Source: Mycobacteroides franklinii
GTDB taxonomy: Bacteria > Actinomycetota > Actinomycetes > Mycobacteriales > Mycobacteriaceae
Assembly (NCBI RefSeq): GCF_002013895.1
Contig: NZ_MAFQ01000005.1
Coordinates: 549,289-613,288 of the forward strand
Length of the DNA: 64,000 nucleotides
Reading direction: 5' to 3'
Both the position numbers and the translations under genes were made by a program. Below the pieces are notes generated by a model. It saw only the letters and a program-made list of their open reading frames with translations. It searched no databases and was not told the origin of the DNA. How positions within the stretch are numbered: the first letter of the stretch is position 1; each line of letters begins with the position of its first letter. Positions 1 to 9,599 of the stretch are shown here, in pieces.

Positions 1-637
1 GCTCAACCCCGCCTCCACCGCGGACCACCCGCTGGACCTGGAGGCCGTCGCACAGACCGCGTATACGACGGTGATGCTGGCCAAGAGTGAGCACGCCGAT
101 CACGTCGCGGCACTGGCCCCGATGAACGTGGTGGTGCTCGTCGAAACTCCGCTCGGTGCGCTCAACGTCGCCGAACTGATGCGGCCCGCGAACGTCGTCG
201 CGGCGATGTGGGGTGCGGAGGATCTGTTCGCCGCGACGTGGGGCACCAACAACAGGTGGCCCGATGGCAGCTACCGCGATGTGGCCCAGCACGTACGTTC
301 TCAGACTTTGTTGGCAGCAAAGGCATTCGGGCGTATGGCGCTGGACGCGGTGTACCTGGACATCAAGGGGCTCGACGGGCTGCGCGTGGAGGCCGATGAT
401 GCCGTCGCCGTCGGGTTCGACGCCAAGGTGGCCATCCATCCCACCCAGGTGAGCGTCATTCGTGAGGCGTACAAGCCGACCGATAAACAGGTGCGGTGGG
501 CGCGTGCGGTGCTCGAGCTGGCGGTGCGGGAACGTGGAGTATTCCAGTTCGAGGGCGCGATGGTCGATGCGCCCGTGCTGCGCCGCGCGGAGCGGATCGT
601 TCAGTTGAATGCCCTGACCGGTGGACAGCCCGGGTGA
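1..637 (+). CDS. citE: CitE-type (HpcH/HpaI) acyl-CoA lyase, 3' part
   Basis: The frame is open from base 2, so the start lies outside the window; the last 211 codons or so are present. The protein belongs to the HpcH/HpaI aldolase/citrate lyase beta family. Visible marks are VLVETPLGALN and MWGAEDLFA, whose acidic residues bind Mg2+ in this family, and a late IHPTQ segment typical of CitE proteins. The M. tuberculosis relative Rv2498c is known as an R-beta-hydroxyacyl-CoA lyase acting in itaconate dissimilation and leucine breakdown, releasing acetoacetate and acetyl-CoA from HMG-CoA. The downstream fadD35 and acetoacetyl-CoA synthetase genes fit that role. Orthology to Rv2498c is inferred from sequence style and neighbours. 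Confidence 0.85.
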   Translation, partial: LNPASTADHPLDLEAVAQTAYTTVMLAKSEHADHVAALAPMNVVVLVETPLGALNVAELMRPANVVAAMWGAEDLFAATWGTNNRWPDGSYRDVAQHVRSQTLLAAKAFGRMALDAVYLDIKGLDGLRVEADDAVAVGFDAKVAIHPTQVSVIREAYKPTDKQVRWARAVLELAVRERGVFQFEGAMVDAPVLRRAERIVQLNALTGGQPG

Positions 638-761
638 GAAACATTCGGTTACCGCGCACCGGAATCCAGGGTGTCGGCTCGGCGCGCTCACTAGAGTTTT
701 CGGTGATCCGTCCCGTCTATCGGTGCCCGGGATGCAGCAGTGCAGGTGGTGAAACGAGACG

Positions 762-2402
762 ATGAAGTCCTATGACGCCGGGTCGTCCGCGTGCCAGATC
801 CTCGAGGAGACGATCGGGGAAAACTTCGAGCGGATAGCCCGTACCCACTCCGATGTGGATGCCCTCGTCGATGTCTCGGGCGACCGCAGATGGACCTATC
901 GCGAGCTCGACGCCGAGATCAACCGCGTGGCACGCGGACTCATGGCGCTGGATGTCGCCGCGGGTGACCGGGTCGGAATCTGGGCTCCGAATTGCACCGA
1001 ATGGGTGCTGGTGCAGTACGCCACGGCCAAGATCGGTGCGATTCTGGTCACCATCAATCCGGCCTACCGGACCCACGAGCTGGCCTATGCGCTCAATCAG
1101 TCGGGCGTCCGCACGCTTGTCTGCGCCACCGCGTTCAAGTCCTCCGACTACGTCGCCATGGTGCGCCAGGTACGCCCGGATGTCCTGGCCCTGCGGGACG
1201 TCGTGTTCATCGGCACCTCCGATTGGACGGACCTGGTGACGGGAGCCGACCGGGTCTCCGGGGACGCGCTGCGTAGCAGGATGTCGCAGCTGTCCAACAC
1301 CGATCCCATCAACATTCAATACACCTCGGGGACGACGGGATATCCCAAGGGTGCGACCCTGTCACACCGCAACGTGCTCAATAACGGCTACTTCGTGACC
1401 GAGTCGATCCATCTCAAAGCCGGTGACCGACTGTGCATCCCGGTGCCCTTCTACCACTGTTTCGGGATGGTGATGGGCAACCTCGGCTGTACGACCCACG
1501 GTGCCACCATCGTGATGCCGGCACCGGGATTCGATCCCGCGCGCACTCTCGACGCCATTGAGCGCGAACGTTGCATCGGGGTGTACGGAGTACCGACCAT
1601 GTTCATCGCGATGTTCGCGGACCCCGAATTCGCGCGGCGGGACCTGTCCTCGCTGCAGACGGGCATCATGGCCGGTTCGGTATGTCCCGTGGAAGTGATG
1701 AAGCGGTGCATCGACGAAATGCATATGGCGGGGGTCGCCATCGCGTACGGCATGACGGAAACTTCGCCGGTCTCCTGTCAGACGCTCTTCGATGACGATC
1801 TGGATCGCCGTACCGCGACCGTCGGACGTGTGCATCCGCATGTCGAGGTCAAGATCGTCGATCCCGGCACCGGGGAAACGGTGGAGCGCGGGCATTCCGG
1901 TGAGCTGTGCACCCGCGGTTACTCGGTGATGCTCGGGTACTGGAACGACGAGGAGCACACCCGTGAGGTGCTCGACGCCGACGGCTGGATGCACACCGGC
2001 GACCTGGCGGTGATGCGAGAAGACGGCTACTGCGCCATCATTGGGCGAATCAAGGACATGGTGATACGCGGCGGCGAGAACATCTACCCGCGCGAGATCG
2101 AAGAGTTCCTGCTCACCCACCCGGACATCGAGGATGTCCAGGTTGTCGGGGTACCCGACGAGAAGTACGGCGAGGAGCTGTGCGCGTGGGTCCGGACGCG
2201 TACGGACCGCGTGGTGCTCGACGCCGTCGCCATCCGCGCCTTCGCGTCGGGGCGCCTCGCCCACTACAAGATTCCGCGTTACGTGCATGTCGTTGACAGC
2301 TTCCCGACGACCGTGACCGGAAAGGTGCGCAAGATCGACATACGAGAGCAGGCCATGGAACTTCTGGGATTGCGAGAGCGGGGCCGGACACATGGGCAGT
2401 AG
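762..2402 (+). CDS. fadD35: Acyl-CoA synthetase FadD35-like
   Basis: 546-residue AMP-forming acyl-CoA ligase, matching the length of M. tuberculosis FadD35. The phosphate-binding loop [12 protein letters not shown] lies near residue 187. The adenylation core GYWNDEEHT...GWMHTGDL, the hinge and [15 protein letters not shown] follow, and the C-terminal catalytic lysine is in TVTGKVRK near residue 517. It should activate a carboxylic acid to its CoA ester in the cytosol; the substrate cannot be read from sequence. In M. tuberculosis fadD35 also sits in the leucine/branched-acyl catabolic cluster with citE. Its stop overlaps the next start by 11 nt, so the two are probably cotranslated. Confidence 0.85.
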   Translation: MKSYDAGSSACQILEETIGENFERIARTHSDVDALVDVSGDRRWTYRELDAEINRVARGLMALDVAAGDRVGIWAPNCTEWVLVQYATAKIGAILVTINPAYRTHELAYALNQSGVRTLVCATAFKSSDYVAMVRQVRPDVLALRDVVFIGTSDWTDLVTGADRVSGDALRSRMSQLSNTDPINIQYTSGTTGYPKGATLSHRNVLNNGYFVTESIHLKAGDRLCIPVPFYHCFGMVMGNLGCTTHGATIVMPAPGFDPARTLDAIERERCIGVYGVPTMFIAMFADPEFARRDLSSLQTGIMAGSVCPVEVMKRCIDEMHMAGVAIAYGMTETSPVSCQTLFDDDLDRRTATVGRVHPHVEVKIVDPGTGETVERGHSGELCTRGYSVMLGYWNDEEHTREVLDADGWMHTGDLAVMREDGYCAIIGRIKDMVIRGGENIYPREIEEFLLTHPDIEDVQVVGVPDEKYGEELCAWVRTRTDRVVLDAVAIRAFASGRLAHYKIPRYVHVVDSFPTTVTGKVRKIDIREQAMELLGLRERGRTHGQ

Positions 2403-4275
2403 CACCTACGAACGATTTGTCGAGCATGTGGCGCAGCGGTATGCGGTGCCACACAACGACTACGAAGATGTGTGGCGCTGGTCGGTCGAATCTGTTCCCC
2501 AGTTCTGGCGCGCACTGTGGGAGTTCTTCGAGGTGCCGGGTCGCGGATTGCGTGACGGTGATGAGGGCGTGCTGGTCAAGCCCGTGATGCCTGGGACGCA
2601 ATGGTTTCCGGGCACCGAGCTGAACTATGTGGACCTGGTGCTGCGCCATACGCGCCAAGACGGACCCGCGATCGTGGGTGTGGACGAGGCGGGGGAGCGC
2701 ACCGAGATCGGTTGGCGGGAGTTGCCGGGCCGGATTGGTGCGGTGGCCGCCGAGCTGCGTCGTCTCGGTGTGGGCCACGGCGACTGTGTGGCTGCCTATC
2801 TGCCGGATGTGCCCGATGCGATGGTGGCCTTCCTGGCCGCCGCGGCCGTCGGCGCGGTCTGGGCGGGATGTGGCCAGGACTACGCTCCTGCGGGGGCTGC
2901 TGCGCGGCTGGGGCAGCTCAACCCGAAGGTGCTCATCGCTGGCGCCGGGTACCAGTACAACGGTCGTTGGGTGGACAAGGAAGCCGACACCGCCGAATTG
3001 CACCGCCTGCTACCTGGAGACCCCGCGCTGATGGTCGAATTGCCCACGGGCAGTGTCGACCCGGCGGTCGAGATGGTGCCGTTCGATCATCCGATCTGGG
3101 TCTTGTTCAGCTCTGGCACCACGGGCAGGCCCAAGGGGATTGTGCACGGCCACGGGGGCATGCTGCTGGAACATCTCAAGGGCGCGGGGCTGCACTGTGA
3201 TCTGGGCCCGGGCGATGTGTTCTTCTGGCAGACCGCGCTGTCGTGGATGATGTGGAACTTTCGGCTGGCCGGGCTTCTGGTGGGGGCCACCGTCGTCTGC
3301 TACAGCGGGCATCCGCTGTACCCCAACGCAGATCGGTTGTGGGAGCTACTGGAAACGGAGAAGGTCAGCTACTTCGGTACCAGCCCCGGACACCTGCAGG
3401 GGACCAAGAAGGCGGGACTGGAGCCGTCGTCCAGACATGACCTGAGTGCGCTGAAGACGTTGGGCAGCAGCGGGTCTCCGCTCTCTTCCGATATGTTCGC
3501 CTGGGCAGGCAGGCATGTCGGGGTCACGGTGTCCTCGTTATCGGGCGGCACCGATGTCTGCACCGCGTTCGCCGGCGGTACACCGGGAGTGCCCGCGCAC
3601 CCGGGTGAGCTACCCGCCCGCTACCTGGGGGTGGACCTGCGCAGCTGGTCACCCGATCGTCGGTCCCTCATCGGGGAAGTCGGCGAGATGGTGATCCTGC
3701 AGCCCATGCCGTGCATGCCGATTCGATTCTGGGACGATCCCGACGGCTCGCGTTATCGGGCCGCCTATTTCGAACACGAATGGGCCGATGGCCGCGCGCC
3801 CGGAGTCTGGCGGCACGGCGACTGGGTGACCGTCACCGAGCGGGGATCGCTGGTGATCCACGGCCGCAGCGATGCAACCTTGAACCGCAACGGAATTCGG
3901 ATGGGCTCGGCGGATATCTACGAGGTCGTGGAATCAATGGACGAGATCGCCGAGGGATTCGTGCTCGGTGTCGACGGTCCTGACGGTGCCTACTGGATGC
4001 CGCTGTTCGTCACCATGGCACCAGGCCGCACCTTCGATGAGGATCTGGGAGCACGGATCGCGCGGGAGATACGTACTCGTTTGTCGCCCCGCCACGTCCC
4101 CGATGAGGTGATCGAGACCCCCGGGATTCCGCACACCCGGACCGGTAAAAAGCTTGAAGTCCCTATCTGCGGGGTATTGGCGGGGCGTGCCGACGTGTCC
4201 TTGGATCCCCGGTCGATCGACAACCCGGACCTCATCGACTGGTACCGCGCACGGGGGCGTGACCACAGCTGGTAG
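2392..4275 (+). CDS. aacS: Acetoacetyl-CoA synthetase
   Basis: 627-residue AMP-forming ligase of the acetoacetate-CoA ligase type. It is longer than ordinary FadD proteins and has the N-terminal ACS-like domain (WRWSVES, then [11 protein letters not shown]). The ATP loop [18 protein letters not shown] is near residue 240. The middle section carries the family-like stretches [16 protein letters not shown] and [15 protein letters not shown]. The C-terminus has [10 protein letters not shown] with the adenylation lysine. The expected reaction is acetoacetate + ATP + CoA to acetoacetyl-CoA. Acetoacetate is the product of HMG-CoA cleavage, so it fits directly behind the CitE-type lyase and may stand in for the ScoAB CoA-transferase of the M. 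tuberculosis cluster (inference). Confidence 0.88.
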   Translation: MGSSTYERFVEHVAQRYAVPHNDYEDVWRWSVESVPQFWRALWEFFEVPGRGLRDGDEGVLVKPVMPGTQWFPGTELNYVDLVLRHTRQDGPAIVGVDEAGERTEIGWRELPGRIGAVAAELRRLGVGHGDCVAAYLPDVPDAMVAFLAAAAVGAVWAGCGQDYAPAGAAARLGQLNPKVLIAGAGYQYNGRWVDKEADTAELHRLLPGDPALMVELPTGSVDPAVEMVPFDHPIWVLFSSGTTGRPKGIVHGHGGMLLEHLKGAGLHCDLGPGDVFFWQTALSWMMWNFRLAGLLVGATVVCYSGHPLYPNADRLWELLETEKVSYFGTSPGHLQGTKKAGLEPSSRHDLSALKTLGSSGSPLSSDMFAWAGRHVGVTVSSLSGGTDVCTAFAGGTPGVPAHPGELPARYLGVDLRSWSPDRRSLIGEVGEMVILQPMPCMPIRFWDDPDGSRYRAAYFEHEWADGRAPGVWRHGDWVTVTERGSLVIHGRSDATLNRNGIRMGSADIYEVVESMDEIAEGFVLGVDGPDGAYWMPLFVTMAPGRTFDEDLGARIAREIRTRLSPRHVPDEVIETPGIPHTRTGKKLEVPICGVLAGRADVSLDPRSIDNPDLIDWYRARGRDHSW

Positions 4276-4316
4276 CGATGGCCGACAGCTCTTGCGCGGC
4301 CCGCGACTTGGACCCA

Positions 4317-4334
4317 GTATACCAATCGGTATAC
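4317..4334. promoter_or_regulatory. TetR-type palindromic operator
   Basis: GTATACC-AATC-GGTATAC is a perfect 7-bp inverted repeat with a 4-bp spacer. It lies 69 bp before the start of the DUF4267-like gene and just after the acetoacetyl-CoA synthetase gene. Size and symmetry fit a TetR-family site. A near-identical core (TATACCGATCGGT) occurs at 51462-51474. No regulator gene is adjacent, so the cognate repressor is unknown. Confidence 0.6.
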
Positions 4335-4402
4335 ATCTGCTTGGTGCGTTGATTGTCTTGCACTGCAGGGTCTTATGGGCAGAACTCAACGAGGAGGATT
4401 CC

Positions 4403-4798
4403 ATGGCAGCACGATTTGCGGACTACCCACTTCCCCTGAAGCTTTTGATTGTGGGGCGCTCGCTCGTCGCCTCGGGCAGTCTCCTTACGCCGAACGTGTT
4501 CGCGAGCGTTTTCCGGATGGAGGCCGCCGGAACGCCTGCCATACCCATGGGCCGCATGTTCGGCATTCGGAACGCGCTTTTGGCGCTTGGGTTGTCGCGC
4601 CTTGGCGCATTCACCGACCCCACCACGTTTCTGAAGCTGAACGTGCTGACCGATGCCGTTGATGCGGCAGTGTTGGTTGCGGCCGGCCGTCGAGGCGAGC
4701 TCAGTAAGACCACTTCGACTCTCGGTACCGCGGTGGCCCTCTCGGCTGTCGTGGTGGGGGCCGCCTCGTTGGCCGCATTATCGGCGCCCGAAGCCTAG
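4403..4798 (+). CDS. Small membrane protein, DUF4267-like
   Basis: 131 residues from ATG 4403, chosen because a strong GAGGAGG ribosome site lies at 4391-4397; the frame is open further upstream but not protein-like. The sequence has three to four hydrophobic segments (LKLLIVGRSLVASGSLL, MFGIRNALLALGLSRLG, a third around LTDAVDAAVLVAAG, and a C-terminal AVALSAVVVGAASLAALS). This pattern resembles the DUF4267 family of small integral membrane proteins of unknown function. The palindrome 69 bp upstream suggests repression by a TetR regulator. Its stop codon overlaps that of the convergent primase-polymerase gene in a shared CTAG. Confidence 0.7.
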   Translation: MAARFADYPLPLKLLIVGRSLVASGSLLTPNVFASVFRMEAAGTPAIPMGRMFGIRNALLALGLSRLGAFTDPTTFLKLNVLTDAVDAAVLVAAGRRGELSKTTSTLGTAVALSAVVVGAASLAALSAPEA

Positions 4799-6036
4799 CC
4801 CCACGGTGAGTAGTCCGCGATCAGCTCTTCCTGCGTCGGCCGCTGCGCCTCGGGAATATGCACCAGATTGATCCGCACCCGGTACCAGACCGAACTCGGT
4901 CCGCGCATTCCGTCGATCAGAATATCTTGTGGTTCAAGGAATTCAGCCACATTAGGGTAGCGGTCACGCCAGATATCAAGTGCTGCCTGGGCTTCCGGCT
5001 TGGTCTTGGTCCGCGCGATTTCGATGAGCGGCATCGTCGACCGGCGGTGTCCATCCCGGGCGGCGCCCTTCGGCGCCTTCTCGGCGGGTCCCAGCTCGGC
5101 GGCCAATTCCAGTAGCCGATCCAGCGTCCCGGTAGCGGCTTCCCTCTCCACATCCATGCCCTGCCACGGATCGCCGATATCGGCGAACCGCTCGCGGACC
5201 CTGTGCAGCGTGAATTCCGAAGGGCGGCAACTTGCCACCTCGTCCCAGCGCAGCGGCGTCGAGACCCGGGCATCCGGGGTCGCCCGCACCGAATAGGCCG
5301 AGGCGACGGTGCGGTCCTTCGCGTTCTGGTTGAAGTCGACGAACACCCCGTGGCGTTCCTCCTTCCACCACCGGCTGGTCGCCAGCTCCGGGGCGCGGCG
5401 CTCCACCTCGCGGGCCACCGTCTCGGCGGCCAACCGCAGCTCCCGGAACGTCCATCGCGGGGCCACCGGCGCGTAGATGTGAAAACCTCGGGAGCCGCTC
5501 GTCTTCGGCCAGGCCGTGAGCCCGTGATCCTCCAATACCTCACGCACCACGAACGCGACATCGAGGATCTGGCTCCACGGCACCCCGGGCACCGGATCGA
5601 GGTCGATGCGCAGTTCGTCGGGGTGGTCCAGGTCGTCGGCACGCACGGGATGCGGATTGAGGTCCACGCACCCCAGGTTGACCACCCAGGCCAGCGACGC
5701 CGCGTCGGTGACGACGGCTTCCCGGGCTGAGGTCCCCCGCGCGTAGTGCAGTTCGGCCGAGGCGATCCAATCCGGACGCTTCTCGGGCACACGCTTCTGG
5801 AAAATCGCTTCCTGTGAGATGCCCTTGACGAACCTCTTCAGGATCATCGGCCGGTCCCGCACCCCGCGCAGCGCCCCTTCGGCGACACCCAGGTAATAGC
5901 CGACGAGGTCGGCCTTGGTGATGCCCGTTTCGGGAAAAATAACCTTGCCTGGGTGCGTGATGGTGACATCGCGTCCCGCGACCTGCAGCACGAGGTCGGC
6001 TTTGGATGAGCCGCTCGCGCGAAGACCATCCGACAT
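4795..6036 (-). CDS. LigD-type primase-polymerase (Rv0269c-like)
   Basis: 413 residues from ATG 6036; the frame continues to 6156 but the added residues look non-coding. The protein matches the stand-alone LigD polymerase (archaeo-eukaryotic primase) family used in end joining and gap filling. Visible motifs are DELRIDLDPV (catalytic DxD, motif I), SGSRGFHIYAPV (motif II) and RVSTPLRWDEV (motif III). There is no ligase or nuclease domain, so it is comparable to the PolD proteins and Rv0269c. It is divergent from fadD2, as Rv0269c is from fadD2 in M. tuberculosis. The N-terminus MSDGLRASGSS shares a short DNA phrase with two nearby genes. Confidence 0.88.
   Translation of the reverse strand: MSDGLRASGSSKADLVLQVAGRDVTITHPGKVIFPETGITKADLVGYYLGVAEGALRGVRDRPMILKRFVKGISQEAIFQKRVPEKRPDWIASAELHYARGTSAREAVVTDAASLAWVVNLGCVDLNPHPVRADDLDHPDELRIDLDPVPGVPWSQILDVAFVVREVLEDHGLTAWPKTSGSRGFHIYAPVAPRWTFRELRLAAETVAREVERRAPELATSRWWKEERHGVFVDFNQNAKDRTVASAYSVRATPDARVSTPLRWDEVASCRPSEFTLHRVRERFADIGDPWQGMDVEREAATGTLDRLLELAAELGPAEKAPKGAARDGHRRSTMPLIEIARTKTKPEAQAALDIWRDRYPNVAEFLEPQDILIDGMRGPSSVWYRVRINLVHIPEAQRPTQEELIADYSPWG
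6004..6027 (-). repeat. Short dispersed coding repeat, copy 1 (GLRASGSS)
   Basis: These 24 bases encode residues 4-11 of the primase-polymerase. They match 21 of 24 bases of copy 2 (7832-7855, trans-enoyl-reductase-like gene) and 20 of 24 of copy 3 (10430-10453, hydrolase gene). All three are read in the same frame as GLR-x-x-GSS, although the proteins are unrelated. Confidence 0.5.
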
Positions 6037-6145
6037 GGCGTCATCGTAGGGCTGCAGACCGACTTTCCTGGGCGTACTTGGTGACAGGCCCCCGACCGAC
6101 CGGTTGGGTGTACCACTGAGAGGGAGGTCACATAGGCTGTTGATC

Positions 6146-7816
6146 ATGTCGATCACCGCCGAACGGCCGCTCTTCTCGAAACTTCAGACTCTTGCGAAGC
6201 GCGGTGGCGCTGAGCTGCATTATCTCCGCAAAGTCATCGAGGCGGGCATGCTCAAACTGGACCCGCCGAACGTGCTCGGGGGCATCGTCCGCGACTTCTA
6301 TCGCTTCGGCGAAATCGGCGCGGTACCGGCGTTCGGCGCCCACCGCAGCCCGTCGCGGACCGCGATCATCGACGACGAGGGCTCGCTCACTTATGCCGAG
6401 CTGAATGACGCTGTCAACGCCCTGGCCCATGGCCTGAATCGTCTCGGTATCACGGGCGGAGACGGGGTTGCGATCCTGGCGCGCAACCACCGCTGGTTCA
6501 TCATCGCCAACTACGCCGCTCACCGTGCCGGTGCCCGGGTGATCCTGCTCAACACAGACTTCTCCGGCCCGCAGACCAAGGAAGTCGCCGAGCGTGAAGG
6601 TGCCCGCGTCCTCATCTATGACGCCGAGTACGCCGAGTTCCTGGACGGGTACAGCCCCGAGCTGGGCCAGATCATGGCCTTGCCGACCAACCCGGAAAAC
6701 CCTGACCAGCCGGCCTCGGACGACGAGACCATTGCGTCGGTGATCAAGCGCAACAGCACCTCGCCGGCACCGCGCCCGTCGAAGTACTCGTCGTTGGTGA
6801 TTCTCACCAGCGGCACCACCGGCACGCCGAAGGGTGCCCCGCGCAAACTGGCACTGACCCTGGCGCCGGTTGGCGGCATGTTCTCGCATGTGCCGTTCCG
6901 TTCGGGTGAGGTGACCTCGGTACCCGCTCCGATGTTCCACGCGCTGGGCTACCTACACCAGAGCTTGGCGCTGACGTTGGGATGCACGCTCATTCTGCAC
7001 CGGAAGTTCAAGCCCGAGACCGTGCTTACCGATATCGAGAAGTTCAAGGTGACCGCGATCGTGGTGGTGCCGGTGATGCTGAACCGCCTCCTCAACGCTC
7101 TCGACGAGATGCCCGCCAAACCCGACTTGTCCTCGCTGCGTATCGTTTTCGTGTCGGGATCGCAGCTCGGCGGTGAGCTCGCATCCCGTGCGCTGGACAC
7201 CCTGGGCCCGGTCATCTACAACCTGTACGGATCCACCGAGGTTGCCTTCGCCACCATCGCGCGGCCGCAGGATCTGGCCATCAACCCGTCCACGGTGGGT
7301 CCCGTTGTCAAGGGCGCGACCGTGAAAATCCTTGACGACGAAGGCAAACCTGTTTCGCAGGGCACCGTCGGCAGGATCTTCGTCAGCAACGCGATCCCGT
7401 TCGACGGCTACACCGGCGGTGGACACAAGCAGATCATCGACGGACTCATGTCCAGCGGCGACGTCGGCTACTTCGACCAGCACGGGCTGCTCTACGTGTC
7501 CGGTCGCGACGACGAGATGATCGTCTCGGGCGGCGAGAACGTGTTCCCGGCCGAGGTCGAGGACCTCATCAGCGGTCATCCCGAGGTGGTCGAGGCGACC
7601 GCGCTGGGTGTCGATGACCCGGAGTGGGGAGCGCGGTTGCGGGCCTTCGTGGTTCGTCACCCCGAGTCCACGGTGGACGCCGATGGTATCCGTGCCTACG
7701 TGCGCGACAACCTGGCTCGGTACAAGGTGCCGCGCGATGTCGTGTTCCTGGACATCTTGCCGCGCAATCCTTCCGGAAAGATTCTCAAGCGCCAGCTGCG
7801 CGAGCTGGAGGTATAG
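6146..7816 (+). CDS. fadD2: Acyl-CoA synthetase FadD2
   Basis: 556 residues from ATG 6146. This is an AMP-forming fatty acyl-CoA ligase with a roughly 60-residue N-terminal extension before the adenylation domain. ATP loop LTSGTTGTPKGA is near residue 221. YGSTEVAFATIA follows, then DVGYFDQHGLLYVSGRDDEMIVSGGENVFP, and the final catalytic lysine is in NPSGKILKRQL. Identification as FadD2 (Rv0270) rests on the preserved neighbours: an Rv0269c-like gene divergent upstream and a FadE6-type gene nearby. It should load fatty acids onto CoA for beta-oxidation. Six bases separate it from the next gene, so they are probably one transcript. Confidence 0.88.
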   Translation: MSITAERPLFSKLQTLAKRGGAELHYLRKVIEAGMLKLDPPNVLGGIVRDFYRFGEIGAVPAFGAHRSPSRTAIIDDEGSLTYAELNDAVNALAHGLNRLGITGGDGVAILARNHRWFIIANYAAHRAGARVILLNTDFSGPQTKEVAEREGARVLIYDAEYAEFLDGYSPELGQIMALPTNPENPDQPASDDETIASVIKRNSTSPAPRPSKYSSLVILTSGTTGTPKGAPRKLALTLAPVGGMFSHVPFRSGEVTSVPAPMFHALGYLHQSLALTLGCTLILHRKFKPETVLTDIEKFKVTAIVVVPVMLNRLLNALDEMPAKPDLSSLRIVFVSGSQLGGELASRALDTLGPVIYNLYGSTEVAFATIARPQDLAINPSTVGPVVKGATVKILDDEGKPVSQGTVGRIFVSNAIPFDGYTGGGHKQIIDGLMSSGDVGYFDQHGLLYVSGRDDEMIVSGGENVFPAEVEDLISGHPEVVEATALGVDDPEWGARLRAFVVRHPESTVDADGIRAYVRDNLARYKVPRDVVFLDILPRNPSGKILKRQLRELEV

Positions 7817-7822
7817 GCGGCC

Positions 7823-9103
7823 ATGTCCGACGGTCTTCGCGTAAACGGCTCATCCGCGTCCCGGGACCACGACATCGTGCTGTACGGGGCGACGGGATAC
7901 GTCGGGAAACTCACGGCGCTGTACCTGGCCGGACGGGTGGAGGCCACCGGTGCGCGGATCGCGCTGGCCGGGCGCAGCACCGACAAGCTTGCCGCGGTGC
8001 GTGATGCCTGCGGTCCGGCGGCGCGGGATTGGCCGCTGATCGAAGCCGATACGACCCGGCCGTCGACGCTGGCGGCGATGGCGGCGTCCACACGGGTGGT
8101 CCTGACCACCGTCGGTCCGTACACCAAGTACGGGCTGCCGCTGGTAGCGGCGTGCGCCGAGGCAGGCACCGACTACGCGGACCTGACCGGCGAGGTCAAC
8201 TTCGTCCGGGAGAGCATCGACGTATACGGCAAGCAGGCTGCAGATACCGGTGCCCGCATCGTTCACTGCTGCGGATTCGATTCCATCCCATCGGATTTGA
8301 GCGTGTACGCGCTGTACCGGCAGGCGCAGGACGACGGTACCGGCGAGCTGCTCAACACCACCTATGTGCTGAGCAAGTTCCGCGGTGGTGTCAGCGGCGG
8401 CACGGCCGCGTCGATGGTCGAGGTGATGGAGGCCAGCGCCGAAGATCCTGAGGTGCGCCGTAACGCGCAGGACCCCTACTCGCTGAGCCCCGATCGTCCG
8501 GCCGAACCTGAGGTGGGGCACCAGCGCGAATTCCAAACACTCCGAGGTGAATCCATCGCACCCGAGTTGGCGGGCAAGTGGCTCGGCGCGTTCTTCATGG
8601 GGCCCGTCAACACCCGGATCGTGCGGCGTAGCAATGCGCTGTTGGACTGGGCATACGGCACCCGGATGCGGTACCGCGAGACGATGAGTTTGGGTGGTTC
8701 GGTGATCGCCCCCGTCGCCGCAGCGGCCGTGACCGGAGCGCTGACGGTTGGCTTCGGGCTGGGCACCCGCGTTCCTATGCCCAAATTCATTGCCCAAAGG
8801 CTGCTTCCGAAGCCGGGAACCGGACCGAGTGAACGTACCCGCGAACGGGGCCACTACCGCGTCGAGACTTACACCACCACAACCGAGGGTGTGCGGTACC
8901 GGGCGATCATCGCCCAGGAAGGCGACCCCGGCTACAAGGCGACTGCCGTGTTGCTCGGCGAGAGCGGCCTGACCCTGGCGCTGGATCGCAGCGAATTGCC
9001 GGACCGGCTAGGGGTTTTGACACCTGCGGCTGCCATGGGTGACCCGCTGCTGAAACGGCTCCGTGCGGCCCGAGGTGTGACGGTCGAAGTCGAACGGCTC
9101 TAG
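7823..9103 (+). CDS. Saccharopine dehydrogenase-like / trans-acting enoyl reductase family protein
   Basis: 426 residues. The N-terminal Rossmann fold reads [20 protein letters not shown], binding NAD(P). It is followed by [12 protein letters not shown] and [16 protein letters not shown], hallmarks of the mycobacterial family that includes Rv2449c and the phthiocerol trans-acting enoyl reductase Rv2953. No polyketide synthase lies nearby, so a polyketide role is not supported here; lysine synthesis is also unlikely because this branch differs from true saccharopine dehydrogenases. It probably reduces a lipid-type substrate (inference). It follows fadD2 by 6 bp. The N-terminus [11 protein letters not shown] carries copy 2 of the short dispersed repeat. 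Confidence 0.82.
   Translation: MSDGLRVNGSSASRDHDIVLYGATGYVGKLTALYLAGRVEATGARIALAGRSTDKLAAVRDACGPAARDWPLIEADTTRPSTLAAMAASTRVVLTTVGPYTKYGLPLVAACAEAGTDYADLTGEVNFVRESIDVYGKQAADTGARIVHCCGFDSIPSDLSVYALYRQAQDDGTGELLNTTYVLSKFRGGVSGGTAASMVEVMEASAEDPEVRRNAQDPYSLSPDRPAEPEVGHQREFQTLRGESIAPELAGKWLGAFFMGPVNTRIVRRSNALLDWAYGTRMRYRETMSLGGSVIAPVAAAAVTGALTVGFGLGTRVPMPKFIAQRLLPKPGTGPSERTRERGHYRVETYTTTTEGVRYRAIIAQEGDPGYKATAVLLGESGLTLALDRSELPDRLGVLTPAAAMGDPLLKRLRAARGVTVEVERL
7832..7855 (+). repeat. Short dispersed coding repeat, copy 2 (GLRVNGSS)
   Basis: Encodes residues 4-11 of the trans-enoyl-reductase-like protein. It is identical to copy 1 in the GGTCTTCGCG start and the CGGCTCATCC end. Confidence 0.5.
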
Positions 9104-9134
9104 GTTTTCGCCGCTGAATGATTGGAGTGGGTAT

Positions 9135-9599
9135 ATGTCCGTATCGGTGGTAGAGGCGGGGCCTCAGCAGGTCAGCCGTTCAGTCGACGTGTCTGCTCCG
9201 GCAACGGAGTTGTTCGCCATCGTCGCGGACCCGCGACGTCATCATGAGCTCGACGGGTCGGGCACTGTCGGCCAGAACATCCGCACGCCTGACCATCTCG
9301 TGGTTGGGTCGCGCTTTTCCACCGGGATGCGGATGTTCGGCCTTCCCTACCGCATCACCAGCGTGGTGACGGAATTCGATCCTGACAGGGTCGTTGAATG
9401 GCGCCATCCGCTGGGTCACCGGTGGCGCTGGGAGTTTGTCGCACTGTCGCCGACCAGCACCCGCGTCACAGAGACGTTCGACTTCCGCAACGCCGGGCCG
9501 ATCCAAAACCTGTTGAACTACAAACTGCCCGGTTTCATCAAGGCGAACACCCGCGGGATCGAAGCCACTTTGCAGCGACTCCAAAACCGGTACAGCTAG
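9135..9599 (+). CDS. SRPBCC (START-fold) family protein
   Basis: 154 residues from ATG 9135. The fold signature is the opening [32 protein letters not shown], then a beta-rich middle ([21 protein letters not shown]) and a long C-terminal helix. This is the polyketide cyclase/dehydrase-like ligand-binding group of SRPBCC proteins, common in mycobacteria; the ligand is unknown. It lies 31 bp behind the saccharopine-like gene in the fadD2 operon. Its stop codon overlaps that of the convergent hydrolase gene within GCTAGC. Confidence 0.82.
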   Translation: MSVSVVEAGPQQVSRSVDVSAPATELFAIVADPRRHHELDGSGTVGQNIRTPDHLVVGSRFSTGMRMFGLPYRITSVVTEFDPDRVVEWRHPLGHRWRWEFVALSPTSTRVTETFDFRNAGPIQNLLNYKLPGFIKANTRGIEATLQRLQNRYS

